Origin: Reticulitermes speratus
Lineage: Eukaryota > Arthropoda > Insecta > Blattodea > Rhinotermitidae
Length of the DNA: 64,000 nucleotides
Assembly (NCBI GenBank): GCA_021186555.1
Contig: JAJKFL010000330.1
Location: 25,473,444-25,537,443 of the forward strand
Direction: 5' to 3'
In this document: one piece after another, positions 1 through 11,013 of the stretch
Layout of the letters: every line of letters begins with the position of its first letter
Position numbering within the stretch: position 1 is the first letter of the stretch
Notes under the pieces: generated by a model
What the model was told of the DNA's origin: nothing
The model's input: only the letters and a program-made list of their open reading frames with translations
The model's database searches: none
Program-made: the position numbers and the translations under genes

Positions 1-588
1 GAAACATAATATTCACTCGACACTGGTATATTTAAGGTACTGAACACAAATACTGATGCACTTACACTACAAGGCTTTGCTGCCACTGCACAAACGTAAC
101 GACAAAAATACGAGCGTGCGCCAGTGTCTTACCCACCACACTAGCTCTGTTGCCCGCATTATACTAACCCATTACATCACAAGTCAGTTGATATGTAACT
201 GCACTGCCCAATCACAGTGTCACAAATTTACCCAGAGAATTATACTTTCTAAATGTTTACCCCATTCGAATTTATTCATGAATGAGTTTCGGATATTTTG
301 TAGCTTTTACTAGCACACTTACATTACAGATTTAGTGCAAGCGGAGCTGTAATAAACGGCATTGGAATGCATATTTCGGTTAGTACTACTGTGATTCAAA
401 CAATGTCGGGCAATTTTACTTCTAGCTCACGTTTCAATGCGGCTTTTTTTTTTTTACCAAGATGTCTTTATACTGTTTTGAGGAAGGTGCGATCATTATT
501 TTAAAAACTGAATACTGAAACTGAATGTTTAGAAGAAAACACGAAAGCCTCAGATAAAAGAGCAGTAAATAGAAAAACCACCAACACA
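1..588. other. AT-rich sequence, nothing recognised
   Basis: No repeat, RNA gene or convincing exon is visible. The only open frame is about 85 codons, has no recognisable motif, and fits chance. Confidence 0.5.
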
Positions 589-611
589 ACCACAACCACC
601 ACCACCGCTGC

Positions 612-614
612 TGC

Positions 615-645
<31 letters not shown>

Positions 646-749
646 TCACAGCGGTTTAGCTGGTTTTCAAAGATTACGGGTCACTAACCAAGCACTTCGC
701 ATTCATTATTCTGCTAAAAACTTTCGAGCTATACGGCATGTATTAAGCA

Positions 750-787
<38 letters not shown>
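612..787. repeat. Two (ATT)n microsatellites about 105 bp apart
   Basis: Two ATT tracts occupy roughly 613-642 and 749-787. Read on the minus strand each is a (TAA)n run. The first follows a short possible hairpin (CAGC pairing with GCTG), so it could be the 3' tail of a minus-strand retroelement like the element at 36 kb. That reading is inference. The tracts themselves are seen directly. Confidence 0.85.
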
Positions 788-788
<1 letters not shown>

Positions 789-1093
789 TTCTGTTGTTAT
801 TAAATGAACTGTATTTACAGACGTTTACAACATGCATATTCGATGAAATCGTGACATCAAAGCGTCCCTCAAGGCTGTAATATGTAAAGAGTGGATCGAT
901 GAAATGATTATCCGTGGAAACTGTAGCTGGAGAGGAGATTTGTCAATTTTAAAGTTGAATTTAACTGGGTACCTTTCTGCTCTCATTTAAAATCAGTTTA
1001 AGAGAATCGTGTAGAGCTGATATTAAAATTTTCGTAACACTAAGTTACATTCCACGTTCATTTGCTTTTAACAAAAAATTCTCGATGTGAGTA

Positions 1094-1384
1094 ATGTTTT
1101 TTTAAACAATCCCATTACAGACCTGGACAGGTCCGTAGGGTTCCAGGAGGTTGAGGCTCCCACATGAAGGTGGTAAGGTTGTCAGCCCTAAGCACCGGCC
1201 GCCTTTATCCCCCAGGAAATATTCCTGGTACTCATTTCTGTTAGAGGCTGAGTTGATCCCAGGGCCATAGTGCGACCGAAAGGATTATGTCAATAAAAAA
1301 TTTCAATTACACCATCGGGAATCGAACCCGCGAACTTCCGGCTGTAGCGCAGTGCCTCAACCAACTGCGCCACCGCGTATTTCA
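1094..1384 (-). mobile_element. tRNA-derived SINE, family C, with shared core domain
   Basis: On the minus strand the head (about 1384-1310) has a Pol III A box, TGGCGCAGTTGGTTGAGG, and a B box, GGGTTCGATTCCC, at tRNA-like spacing. The body then holds a central domain (GGCCCTGGGATCAACTCAGCC, then ATGAGTACCAGG and a GGCCGG motif) that recurs in other repeats of this window near 4.5, 23.4, 34.6 and 58.6 kb. The 3' end is a run of A (T on the plus strand near 1098). I could not find a clean target-site duplication, so the insertion is probably older than the family A copies. Its boxes are intact but nothing suggests a functional tRNA. Confidence 0.8.
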
Positions 1385-2369
1385 ACTTCCTTTAAATCAG
1401 TTTGTATTCAAATTCAATTTCGCTTACATTAATATTCGTATCATTATTGTCCTACAGCTTGATCATCCAAGCGGCTTCTTTCCATAAACTTTAAGCATAA
1501 GGTGTCTCAGATCTACTTTCTGGATTTAATCGCCACACCAGCATCAGGCGAGCAGCAAAAACTATGAACTATACGTAATGCAATTTTTTTCAATTCTTTG
1601 GTTTGTTCTTCCCTTTTAGCACGGCAGTCTCCTTAGCTCTTAGTTTATATTGCACTAACTGCGTGACGAAATTGAGAAGCTGATCCCCCACCCACACTAT
1701 GGGGACAGTCACATTCAGGTCAAGAGCCGGTCCGATATTCTTCACCGTGCTTAAATACGAGTGTCTTCACTCATATACCAGGCACGGTACGATCACGAAC
1801 AGATGCATTTGTATAGAAGGAAAGGATATTTCCCCCGACCAAAAGCGGATTATTAGCGTACCTATATTGAGAATTGGGCCTGAATATTATTGAGTTATAG
1901 ATAGAATTATTTCTTAATGTGGAACTAGAACTGTCATCAGCGTAATTATACAATTCTGATACACTGCGTGTACTTACAACTCTTTTCTGTAAGATTCATG
2001 CCAATAACATCCTCCTATCATCGGTCGTGTTTCCCTCGTTGTCTATTCATATGAATTTTCCGAAAAGAATATTCTTCCTTTACACTTTCTGTACAAATAA
2101 TCGCCCTACAATTGTAAAGTGAAGGCTATAAATTATTGAAATCCTTGTTACAGAATTCTCCACACACCATCTCTATTTATTTTTGATCCGAAATCGGCAG
2201 CTTTCGAATATGAAGGAGTAATGATCACCGCTTAACGATCGGTGGATAGTTAAAGGTTAACGGGACCAAAATGCGAAGCAACTTCCATAACTTTCTTGGA
2301 CTGTCAACGCATTAAACAAGTGCAATGACAATAGTTTAACTATACTGCTTTAATCTGATCGTTGCGCTT
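1385..2369. other. No recognisable feature
   Basis: Ordinary AT-rich sequence with only short chance frames. I see no repeat unit, promoter or exon that I can defend. Confidence 0.45.
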
Positions 2370-3070
2370 CCGCAATTAATGACTTCAACGGCCATGACTC
2401 GACATTCGGAGCCTTAACTGTGATAACGGTGTACAGTCTGACTTCATGGTAAGACAGGCGCTAAGGGACATCCACCACCTTGCACTCCCACCAACAGCAA
2501 ACACAGGTAAAGTGAACGAATAACGCCTTATACACACTTCATTCACACCTGAATGTGGACGGCGGTAGAGAGGTAAAAGCCGTGTCAGATTCACAGAATT
2601 AGTTCATAATGCCGAAGCCATGGTACGTCGTGTAACACGAACCCATTCCGCTCCGTCCATACAATCAGGTCTGGAATCCCTAGGCACAGGCCCAGCAGTC
2701 TATCGTCAGTGATTTCACAGGCTCTTCCGTCATGGTGCCGGCAGTGATTGAAAATTACTCGCATTGCTCGGATTCTGTGAGATGTGAAATGGAGTTGAGG
2801 TTGACACCCCTGGGACCACCGCGATGATCAGTGATTGCTTCCTGGCTACGGCGTAGGCGGGTTTTGTCTCCCTGGCTTGGCCCAGCCATTCCAACGAGCT
2901 ACAGAGCAGATGGCTGCATGGCATGTCCGGGAAACCCCTCGGGATACTTGCGGATGATCCTGTGTTGGCAGGCGGGGCGCGTATCGATTCTGTTCAATGG
3001 GAAAGAAAAAGCGGAGATCCGAAATTCAGCGCCAAAGGGTGACCATTACTTACAGATATACGAACGATGA
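2370..3070. other. Unclassified GC-richer segment, probable old repeat
   Basis: This stretch is visibly richer in G and C than its flanks and has overlapping frames on both strands (69 codons at 2385-2594 minus, 79 codons at 2831-3070 plus). No domain is recognisable, and no terminal repeats or tail were found. A high-copy non-coding repeat is more likely than an exon, but this is inference from composition only. Confidence 0.35.
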
Positions 3071-4030
3071 TTTATTGAACTTATTATCATCCCTCTTACA
3101 TCCATATATCACCCGCTTTTAAACTTTCATTGGCTTGGTCAAACACTGGATGAGAGAGGCGGAGGAAGTAACATGTGCGTAGATGATAAAAATTTGGTTG
3201 GGAAACCTGCATGGAAGAGACCAAGGTCCTGTTATAACATTTCGTAACAATCTGTGAAGATAAGAAGCCACGTAAGATGACTAGGAGTAGAATAAAGGGT
3301 GATAGTGAAAAAAGATCTTAAAATTGGGGCGACGGGTTCCGGTTGGAATCTTCGTTAGCTCAAATACTATGAACTTCTAAAAATTATTTTTCTTGTTTTT
3401 CCTCTTCGTTATGGCGTTGGTTTGAGATTGTTTTAATGTCATTTCTGACATAACAGCAGCTGCAGCAAACGGTTGAAGAAACTGTCCTGTCGTTTTATTA
3501 ATCTTAGGGCAAAAAATTACGTCACAAACCCCAAGGAGCTGGGTCGTTCTTCATAATCGTTCAATGCAAACTCAGGGGCAGTCTAAACGCAACATTTATA
3601 TTGAAGCTGATAACAGTCCAGCCGACCAAAAATTTCCTGCATTAGGGAAACTGAGAGTCCATTCCTGCATTAATAAGGGTCCGAAACTTACACATATGCT
3701 GAAACTTATTTTCCAGCTATTTCTTCTGCCAGTATTTTGGGCAAACAAATTTGTATGCTCTTCAGTAGTCAACAGAAGCATGTCGTCTGTCTAAGATATT
3801 TTTAGTCTGAGCAAGAATTGCACCTAAGCACACGTAAATGTAAGACGGATAGCACTTAGGTATATGAGCAATCGTGAATGAAAACTTATGAAGTCAGTTC
3901 AAGTTTAAGAATGTAAAAATATGTCACAGTCGTTCATGTCGTTACCGTGGAAACAAATTCACAGTCAAAAGTTCAGTCACATTATTTCTCTTGTCATATT
4001 GGTCAATAAGGTTCCGACCTTGAATGGCAG
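3071..4030. other. No recognisable feature
   Basis: AT-rich unique-looking sequence. The 76-codon frame at 3564-3794 has no motif and an overlapping frame on the other strand. Confidence 0.45.
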
Positions 4031-4033
4031 GAC

Positions 4034-4335
4034 GTATACTGGATTTATCTGGCTCAGGACAGGACCTTGCGGACACAGTAATGAACATTCGGGTTCCATA
4101 AAAAGTGATGATTTATTGGCTAGGTAAGGAACTATAAGGTCCTCAAGAAAGACTTTGCTCCATGGAGATAGTCAAGTAGCCAGACAGTCACTTTGTTAGT
4201 CATTTAGTTAGTTAGTTAGTTAGTCAGCCAGTCACTCAGTCAGTCGGTTAGGTCCTTATTTATTTAGTTATTTATTTAATTAGTCAGTCAGTCAGTTAGT
4301 TAATTTTTTAGTTAGTTAATTAGTTAGTTAGTGTT
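4034..4335 (+). mobile_element. 5'-truncated LINE: reverse-transcriptase C-terminus, 3'UTR and (TTAG)n tail
   Basis: The start translates as WIYLAQDR, then after an indel as TVMNIRVP and a stop. This is the terminal peptide of a common insect non-LTR retrotransposon reverse transcriptase (recalled family signature, clade not assigned). A short 3' UTR follows, with a CTTTGCTCCATGGAG motif, then a TTAG/TCAG repeat from about 4194 to 4334. That repeat reads as the element's own microsatellite tail. Related ends lie at 7115-7250 and 17975-18130. The coding part is frameshifted and truncated, so it is a relic. Confidence 0.65.
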
Positions 4336-4690
4336 CTAATCTGAAATGATATTGAGGGTTGAACTTGCTTTCAATATATCAACGTAAATTCTCGCGTATA
4401 TGTCATGCAACATACGTCTACTAGGTTTCTATGGATAGCTTTTACAGTTTAAAAACTTTGAAGTTTTTCCGTACACGCCGTGAAGACAGGCACACAGCGG
4501 GACTTGAGATATAGTTCTACTCACCCTCAACCTCGGCGCCGGATGGAGGTGAGTGGTCAACGTCATGCTCCGGCAGCCTTTTACAATAACGTGTTCAAAA
4601 TTTCAGGAGCAGCTGCTTCCGATCTGTGTTCTGGAGTTACCTGTTTCGAATATCGGCTGCGACAACCACTATTCCAAATAAAACTTTTTT
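4336..4690 (-). repeat. Intervening sequence with a truncated SINE core-domain fragment (about 4511-4595)
   Basis: Around 4511-4595 the plus strand carries CAACCTCGGCGCCGGATGG followed by a GTGGTCAACGTCATGCTCCG motif. This is the distal part of the central domain shared with the SINEs at 1.1 and 34.6 kb, in minus orientation, without a tRNA-like head. A 100-codon frame at 4480-4782 runs through this fragment into the neighbouring SINE and is an artefact of the repeats. Confidence 0.45.
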
Positions 4691-4977
4691 ATCTTACCTC
4701 AATTTTTTTTCCTATGGCTCAACAGCCCCTTTTCGGGTGCCTGGGCCTCCTCATTTCGAGGTTTCATGATCACACACATTAGACACACCACACTCGGCAG
4801 GACTCCTCTGGACGAGGGACCAGCCCGTTGCAGAGACCTCTACCTGACAACACACAACACTCACAACAGACAGACATCCACGCCCCCGGTGGTATTCGAA
4901 CCCACAATCCCAGTAAGCGAGCGGCCGCAGACCCACGCCTTAGACCTCGCGGCCACTGGGATCGGCATCTTACCTCA
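4691..4977 (-). mobile_element. tRNA-Leu-like SINE, family A, with target-site duplication
   Basis: The element proper is 4702-4966. It is flanked by a perfect 11-bp duplication, ATCTTACCTCA, at 4691-4701 and 4967-4977. On the minus strand the head has an A box like the D-arm of tRNA-Leu (GTCTAAGGCG; here GAGGTCTAAGGCG) and a B box resembling GGTTCGAATCC, one base changed in this copy. A body of about 180 bp follows, then an A-rich tail. Transcription would be from the internal Pol III promoter and mobilisation would depend on a LINE (family knowledge). It is one of eight family A copies in the window. Confidence 0.95.
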
Positions 4978-6842
4978 GTACCACCAAGTAAATTCAACGA
5001 TTGTAGCTTAAATTATAAAACTATCGCTTCCTTCCAAATCCCTAAACATTCTACACTTCGACGTTACATTCTGGGCTACTAACAATGTATTAAATGAACA
5101 ACAGTTTAATAAATAACAGTGCTGAAGCACATAAAGAATGGAATATCTGTTTTCCCATAGCATTTACAACTTTAGAGTCACTAACGAGAGGTTACAAAGA
5201 CAAAATTTACTAACTTCCCCGATATGTTTCTCCCTTGATAGTGATAGAGACTTGCAACGTCGGAGGCAAATAAGCGAAAGCCCTTAACCTAGCACAAGAT
5301 GAACGGACAACTGCGGGCACTAGTGTCATCAGACAACTGCGTTGTACGTCGCACTGAAGGTAATAACTGTAAGATACAACATCAACATCAACATCAAGAG
5401 TTTTTTAAGGGTAGATCATTCAGGTCTGCACACTACGAATTTCAAGATGTTCTTGGACTGTCCATCATCATTTTGGTCGTCCCAAGAATTATCGTCCTCT
5501 CAGCTGCCAATATTTAAAGTGATCTCTTTCCATTGTTTCCCAACTCTTTCTTCGCATTCATATATTTTATGTTATATTCGTAACTTCCAACTTTCTGTGA
5601 TACCAGAATTTCTTTTTTAGTCTGATGGACTGACGCCTTGGTGTGGTTCCAAAAACACAACTGTGCTACCTTTAATTCCCGTAATTCCCGAGAATTTGCA
5701 ACGTTAATAAATTTCGTGATGCCTCCAGTGCACTAGCCAGGAATCTTGATGTATGAAATAAAGTGTTCATACCCCTGACAATATCGACAATACTAGTGAG
5801 TCTCTTTAGAGCGTAGTCTTCGTTCCCCGTAAAAATGATACCCGGATGTGCTTTCAGTTAAGGATGAATAATTACTTGTACACATGTCAAGAGCTTGGTC
5901 CAGTTGATAGACCATGAATGGGATTTAGTTAACACATACATTATATGTTCTAGACGTATGGCAGGTCTACTGAGGCAAAAACCAAACGACATTCATTTCA
6001 AGCTCTCATACTCTGTCAACAGGCGGAAGAAAACTGGGATGATTTCCACAAAGACCTATAGACGGTGACCCTGTCACACTTTAGTGTGCCAATCCTTGAA
6101 ATGGAGGCATTGGGCCATGTTTTCCGCTTCCAATGGCAAAAATCTTAGTGACAACTGAGCGACATAAAGAAATAATAGAGTGTTTTTTCCCCCACATCGT
6201 CGGAAAACACAGCTTGTTGTTTTTCTCAGCAGAACATTTCAACGAGCCCCACAGTGCGTGCGTCAATATCAGATCTTCATCAGTCTAACTGCGTTAAATG
6301 TATGCGTACATGTCACAAAGTAAAGCAAACTATGATGCGCAATTCTTTAAGGTAACTGGTCTTTCAGGATCAATAAATTACACAGCGAGATAACTCAAAC
6401 AATATGTTTCAGAATTTTCCGCAAGCGATAAAGAATGTCGTAAATTCCGATTTAAGTAGGCCTAATACATCACGTCAGGCTCTAATATGATACTGAAATA
6501 CAAAAACAAATATATAAAAAGAGTTTTACATAATGGATAACATATCTAAGGTTTCAATACATTCTGCTACGCACAAATCTCCTATTCATCGACCTCTTTT
6601 AACGTATTTTGTTTCAGAATAGCTTCCGTCGCGCTCTCTCCATGGAAGCTTTTTGCTATTTCAAATGAGTGCCAACGACACACCAGATGTTCCACCACAG
6701 GTGGCGAGACACGACGCGCTGAGACCTTTTTAATATAATTATGCGATTAAATACATTCTGCTTGGCCAGGAGCGTCCAGCTGTAATGAATGACATGGTTA
6801 CGGAGATGTAGAGCTAATGTTGATACATTTAAGCGAGAAGAT
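4978..6842. other. No recognisable feature
   Basis: About 1.9 kb of AT-rich sequence with chance-length frames only. A short CATCAACATCAACATCAA run sits near 5382. Confidence 0.45.
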
Positions 6843-6985
6843 GACCGTGCCACGGATCAGGCGGTCAGTCGCCGGCCTTTCAACAGGGAGGCCCGGATTC
6901 AATACCAGGCCAATCTATGGGACTGAAACAGGTTTTCTCCGAGAACTTCAGTGTTCTCCCAACTGTCTATACGGACTGCAATTCC
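6843..6985 (+). mobile_element. Divergent family B SINE copy
   Basis: An A-box-like ATCAGGCGGTCAG and a B-box-like CCCGGATTCAATACC sit at tRNA spacing. The following GGTTTTCTCCGAGAACTTC parallels the body of the better copy at 11024-11318. The copy is diverged, has an internal deletion relative to it, and shows no clear 3' end or target-site duplication. Confidence 0.6.
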
Positions 6986-7114
6986 AGAGTTATCTCTTAA
7001 ATTTCAAATACACAAAGAAAGAACACATTGAACATTATGTAATTTATAAAATATTTTCCCAACATGTTCAGGAAGCATACATTTAAGAAACTAGAAAATG
7101 TTTTTGTTTTAAAT

Positions 7115-7250
7115 TGGTTTATCTGGCTCAGAATAGGGTCCAGTGTCAGTCCTTTCAAGCATACAGTACCTTAAAAGGCAGAAAGTTTTGGAACATCCGC
7201 ACGAATATTAGCTTTTAACGAAGAACTCTGCTCTATTGAGTTAGTCTGGA
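7115..7250 (+). mobile_element. LINE 3'-end relic
   Basis: GGTTTATCTGGCTCAGAATAG matches the WIYLAQDR-coding segment at 4037, and AAGAACTCTGCTCTATTGAG matches that element's 3' UTR. It is strongly diverged and frameshifted. It shares an AATATTAGCTT segment with the copy at 17975-18130. Confidence 0.5.
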
Positions 7251-7629
7251 AATATCTGTATGTTGGCAATGCTGTTCATATGCGATCATATTCCGTTCTC
7301 AGTTAAATTCAGAAGCCATGGGGTATAAAACCCATTAGATTCCCGTGACAAGGCATTATAAAATGCATGTTCATTAAATAAAATTCCCTGACCCGTAATT
7401 TAATATTAATCAAGCATTTAATTGTTCGAAAGCAGGTAGCACTTATAGTAGAGGTAACATGAGAATAAATGGCGCAAGAATCAGTCAGTCAGTCAGATGA
7501 TATTCACAATCGTAACTTGTTCCTGCGAAAAAGCCCGTAGTGTGATTCGGTTTTTTCTTTCGAGCGAAATATTTTTCCCCCATCGACATTCACCACCAGT
7601 TGATAGAGGCATACTGTGATAGCTTAATA

Positions 7630-8483
7630 AGAGCCTTCTGTGTCATAAAATGGTGCACAAAGTTCGAAAGTGCTCGAACGAACATCCATGATGACGGTCA
7701 GTCCAGCTCATCAAGGCCGGACGTGAACGCATCCCATGTGGAGGAACTGACTTCGGAAAACCGATGATTCACAATTCTTTAATTACCATCGGAAATGTAA
7801 ACACTATTGTCCAAAATGTACACAATATTGTCCAACATGTATACACTATTGTCCAAAATGTACACACTATTGTCCAAAATGTATAAACTATTCTCCAAAA
7901 TGTACACACTGTTGTCCAAAATGTACACACTATTGTCCAAAATGTAAACAATATTGTCCAAAACGTATACTCTATTGTCCAAAATGTACACACTATTGTC
8001 CAAAATGTATACACTATTGTCCAAAATGTACACACTATTGTCCAAAAAGAACTAGGATACAGCAAAGTGTGCACGCTGGGTTATCAACACGTTTCATAGA
8101 ACATCACAAAAATCGATCTTTCGAGATTGCTCTCATATTTTCAACAGTTTAAAGAGGAAGGAAACAAGTTCCTGGCATCCACAGTGACAGAGATGAGACA
8201 CAGGTGCACCATTTCACTCCCCAAGCAAACGAAGCTAGAATTCAGTGGAGACATAAGCCTACAAATTCTCCCAGCCAAAAAAGAATTCAAATTGGGTCAG
8301 TCTGCTGGAAATGGTATGACTTCTGATTCTGGGATGCAGAAGGAGAAATCCCCGTTACATTTATGTATCCGGGAATAGCAATCAATGCTAAAACCTGTTG
8401 TGACATCCTGCGACGACTGCGCGAGCCATTTGGCACAAAGCGACCTAGCGTTCTGTCGCGAGGTGTGATTATCAAGTATCATT
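7630..8483 (+). pseudogene. Mariner (Tc1/mariner superfamily) transposase relic interrupted by a minisatellite
   Basis: Three frames together read as a decayed mariner transposase. The N-terminal part from 7630 gives WCTKFESARTNIHDD and later DVNASHVEELTSENR, typical of the DNA-binding domain linker. Then an in-frame 21-bp expansion interrupts the second helix-turn-helix, followed by KELGYSKVC. From about 8105 another frame gives DRDETQVHHFTP, with the first catalytic Asp at 8192-8194, then FWDAEGEIPVTFMYPG and ILRRLREPFGTKRP. The second catalytic motif (normally around HDN) is lost: the frame ends at IIKYH and a stop near 8483. There are several stops and frameshifts, and no terminal inverted repeats or TA duplication were located. 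It cannot make a functional enzyme. Confidence 0.85.
7796..8047 (+). repeat. 21-bp minisatellite, 12 units, derived from transposase codons
   Basis: Exactly twelve 21-bp units fill 7796-8047, with a common core of ACACTATTGTCCAAAATGT. Variation is by substitution only; no unit has an indel. In the transposase frame each unit encodes about VHTIVQN, and the sequence enters from IGN and leaves into KELGYSKVC in the same frame. One unit (the fifth) has a TAA stop. Because 21 is divisible by 3, long frames also appear on the minus strand. Those are artefacts of the repeat. Confidence 0.95.
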
Positions 8484-8876
8484 AGAGCGGTTCTACCGAG
8501 GAGTATGAGACGGGTATGGCCTGTTGCATGCTTGAGAAAGTTAAAAACTCACACGGAATTTTGGTCAAGAGTTTTGGAATCAAAAGACCAATCAGGAAAC
8601 ACACATAGAGATGGGAGTTTAAAAATGTATCTTAAATGCCATATGAGAGCGCGTGCTAAATTCACCTCTTTCAAAGTACGGGAACATAAAGAAATTTTTC
8701 GAAAAAGATAATAATTTTTGGTTGCTTAAAATATAGAAAATTACCGACTAGCTGATTGTGTATTTGCTTCTCAATCGTGTTTCGACAGTGACCTTAGTTA
8801 AAGAATAATGTATCAAGTGTATATTTTATATTTCGTCAGTCACACTCAACGAGCTGTATTATTTACATTTTTACTT
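8484..8876. other. No recognisable feature
   Basis: Possible continuation of the mariner relic, but I cannot recognise its C-terminus or terminal repeat. The 68-codon frame at 8505-8711 has no known motif. Confidence 0.4.
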
Positions 8877-8916
8877 GGCAACTTGTTTCGGCTCAGTAAA
8901 GAGCCATCATCTGGCC
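8877..8916 (-). ncRNA. Hammerhead-ribozyme-like core, degenerate
   Basis: On the minus strand CAGATGA is followed by a stem II (GGCTC pairing with GAGCC across a 6-base loop) and then GAAAC. The first core box deviates from CTGATGA, so activity is unlikely. It belongs with the similar motifs listed elsewhere in the window. Confidence 0.35.
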
Positions 8917-10047
8917 ATTAACAAAAACTATAAAAACGAAAACCGTGCATGCCATATGAAGGAGATCTCCCCCTTACCTCGTGAATATATTATGCATGTA
9001 TATAAAGACACTAGGTATATTACATACACGTGGCCTAAGCAATATATTAAAAATTGAAAGGAAAGTTAAAAATGCTAAAGTTGTTATAAACAGTAGAAAA
9101 AGAAGCATTAGAAATACACCAACGGGGATGTTCTACATTATGAATAATGTATCGTTCACCTAACGTGTTCTCTGTGGAGCGTACTAAGATACGTACGTCA
9201 TCAGTGGTGCTGGTAGCCCTGAATGAAAACAGCAACGTAAGTTAAAGAATAAAAGCACAGTTTCAAACGAATTCAATAACGTTTTGTGTTTACGTTTACG
9301 AATGAGCCATGTAACGGGCTGGAGGACACGAGTAATTGAATTACTGACACAAATATATCCCGCATATCGACAGGAACAGTCACACGCTATCCGTTTGATC
9401 CGACCTGTCATTCAAGGTATTGAATTACATTCCGCATTCGAGGTGGCGAACTGTAACACCGGTTATGCTTTATGGTGTCACAGCTTACGGTGCAATTTGC
9501 ACATAGTTTCACTGTAGGCCTACAGCAACTTAAATGTCCACGTTGTAAGGCCGTGAAACATAATAAAATCGCTGGAATTTCTACTAATAAACAACCAAAC
9601 GTTAACTGAAAGAACTTACGGCCAGCTAGCAGCTCGTAGGCCGTTTGACCATGGTAAAATTTTAATTTCTACCCGCAATTATAAGTACCAGCAAACGACG
9701 GCAAGACCAAGAGAAGGGTCTCAAAAACGTTCACACCAGCTCTGAAACACACTCAGTCTTATATTCAATTGGGACCGTGGGCTCTCCGCATTGGTAAGGC
9801 AGCCGACGCGTGAACCTGATAAATCAATCTAGTGCTGAGGTTAAGAATGAGTGGAGCTATACGACCTCTCCCATACGCCTTCATGATGTGCACAGAGACA
9901 GCATTCTTTTCTCCTTTAAGAGCAAACTTCCAGTTCGGCATCCATGACAATAAGTAAAATACCGTAATAGTTGTTCCAAATTTATAATAATTCATCAACA
10001 AATGCATAACATTGTATTTACACAGTTATATGACAATAAAACATTAG
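8917..10047. other. No recognisable feature
   Basis: AT-rich sequence without repeats or recognisable exons. Confidence 0.45.
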
Positions 10048-10125
10048 ACTCCTACATGTTTCGATCTCTGTGTGATCATCATCAGGGAGCCCGTACATCC
10101 CACTGGGATCGAAACATGTAGGAGT
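10048..10125. repeat. Perfect 19-bp inverted repeat carrying a hammerhead-like core
   Basis: The arms at 10048-10066 and 10107-10125 are perfect reverse complements and contain CGAAACATGTAGGAGT. Between them, on the minus strand, lies an exact CTGATGA (10085-10079), then a stem II (GATC pairing with GATC), then GAAA. Stems II and III of a hammerhead could therefore form. Stem I pairing is poor by eye, so self-cleavage is uncertain. Confidence 0.6.
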
Positions 10126-11013
10126 TTTCAATGGTTTAATGTAATATAGCTCTGTAAATACAAGATTGTTCATTTGTTGGTGAATTTTTATGAATAAGTC
10201 GTTATCAATGCACGAAATTATTAACATAAAAAAGTTAATCCTACGTTGATTTGGATTAATATTTAAAGAAACATGTGCTTTGGCCGTCGGTGGATAAGGT
10301 CCTTCTACTAATAGTTATAATAGCGCTACATGGCCTGAAACATGCCTAATGTGCTTATAAGACCACGTCCGAATGTGTGCAGAATGCAACGAAAAATCAA
10401 GTTCAAACACAACCCAATACAAACGAACACTTCCTTAACTGACAGATACTCATGTACAGAGAAGACAGTCCTGTGGCGGTAGTCAGGCAAATCTCTTCGC
10501 GAGGTTCGCTCCACATTACTCTACAAGACATATCTGGCCCCTTTACGCAGTCGCACTCCAATGATTGGTCCCTGTACACACGTTGACACCCACTCTTTTG
10601 AGTTCCACAGCAAAATATTAGCACCTTGACCAGCTGAACACATCTAAACTGCTGAGGGACTATCCTTTAGCTTTGCTGCAGAACGTCGGTGCACGGGAAC
10701 GTCTCTTTCACATTGACGTCATTATTCTTGCCGATACTTCAATTATCTATGCATTCTACATTAGGTTTCCAGACCTAAAGTATAACAATTCTGAACTGTA
10801 AACATTCCAAGACCATGGAGGCTGAATACGTTACAAGGATCATTCTGAAATGTACAGACTTATTATGTGTGTGCGTGTGTGTTCAGCCAGTGGCGTTTCT
10901 AACTCTTGCATTAACACTAATGACATGTACTCGTGTGCGAATATATTCAGTCGTTCTTTAGCTAAAATTATGTGTGAACATAAGTGGATTTTCTTGGTAA
11001 TCTGGCTATTAAC
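10126..11013. other. No recognisable feature
   Basis: AT-rich sequence. No repeat or exon recognised. Confidence 0.45.

Noticed and set aside
4194-4334. Telomere-like repeat
   Set aside because: The unit is TTAG/TCAG, not the insect telomeric TTAGG, and it directly follows a LINE 3' UTR.
7796-8047. CRISPR-like direct repeats
   Set aside because: The units are contiguous with no unique spacers and the context is a eukaryotic transposon. The array at 29929-30369 was rejected on the same grounds.
7769-8074. A repetitive minus-strand frame resembling a heptad-repeat protein
   Set aside because: It is the antisense of the 21-bp minisatellite, which is open in several frames because 21 is a multiple of three.
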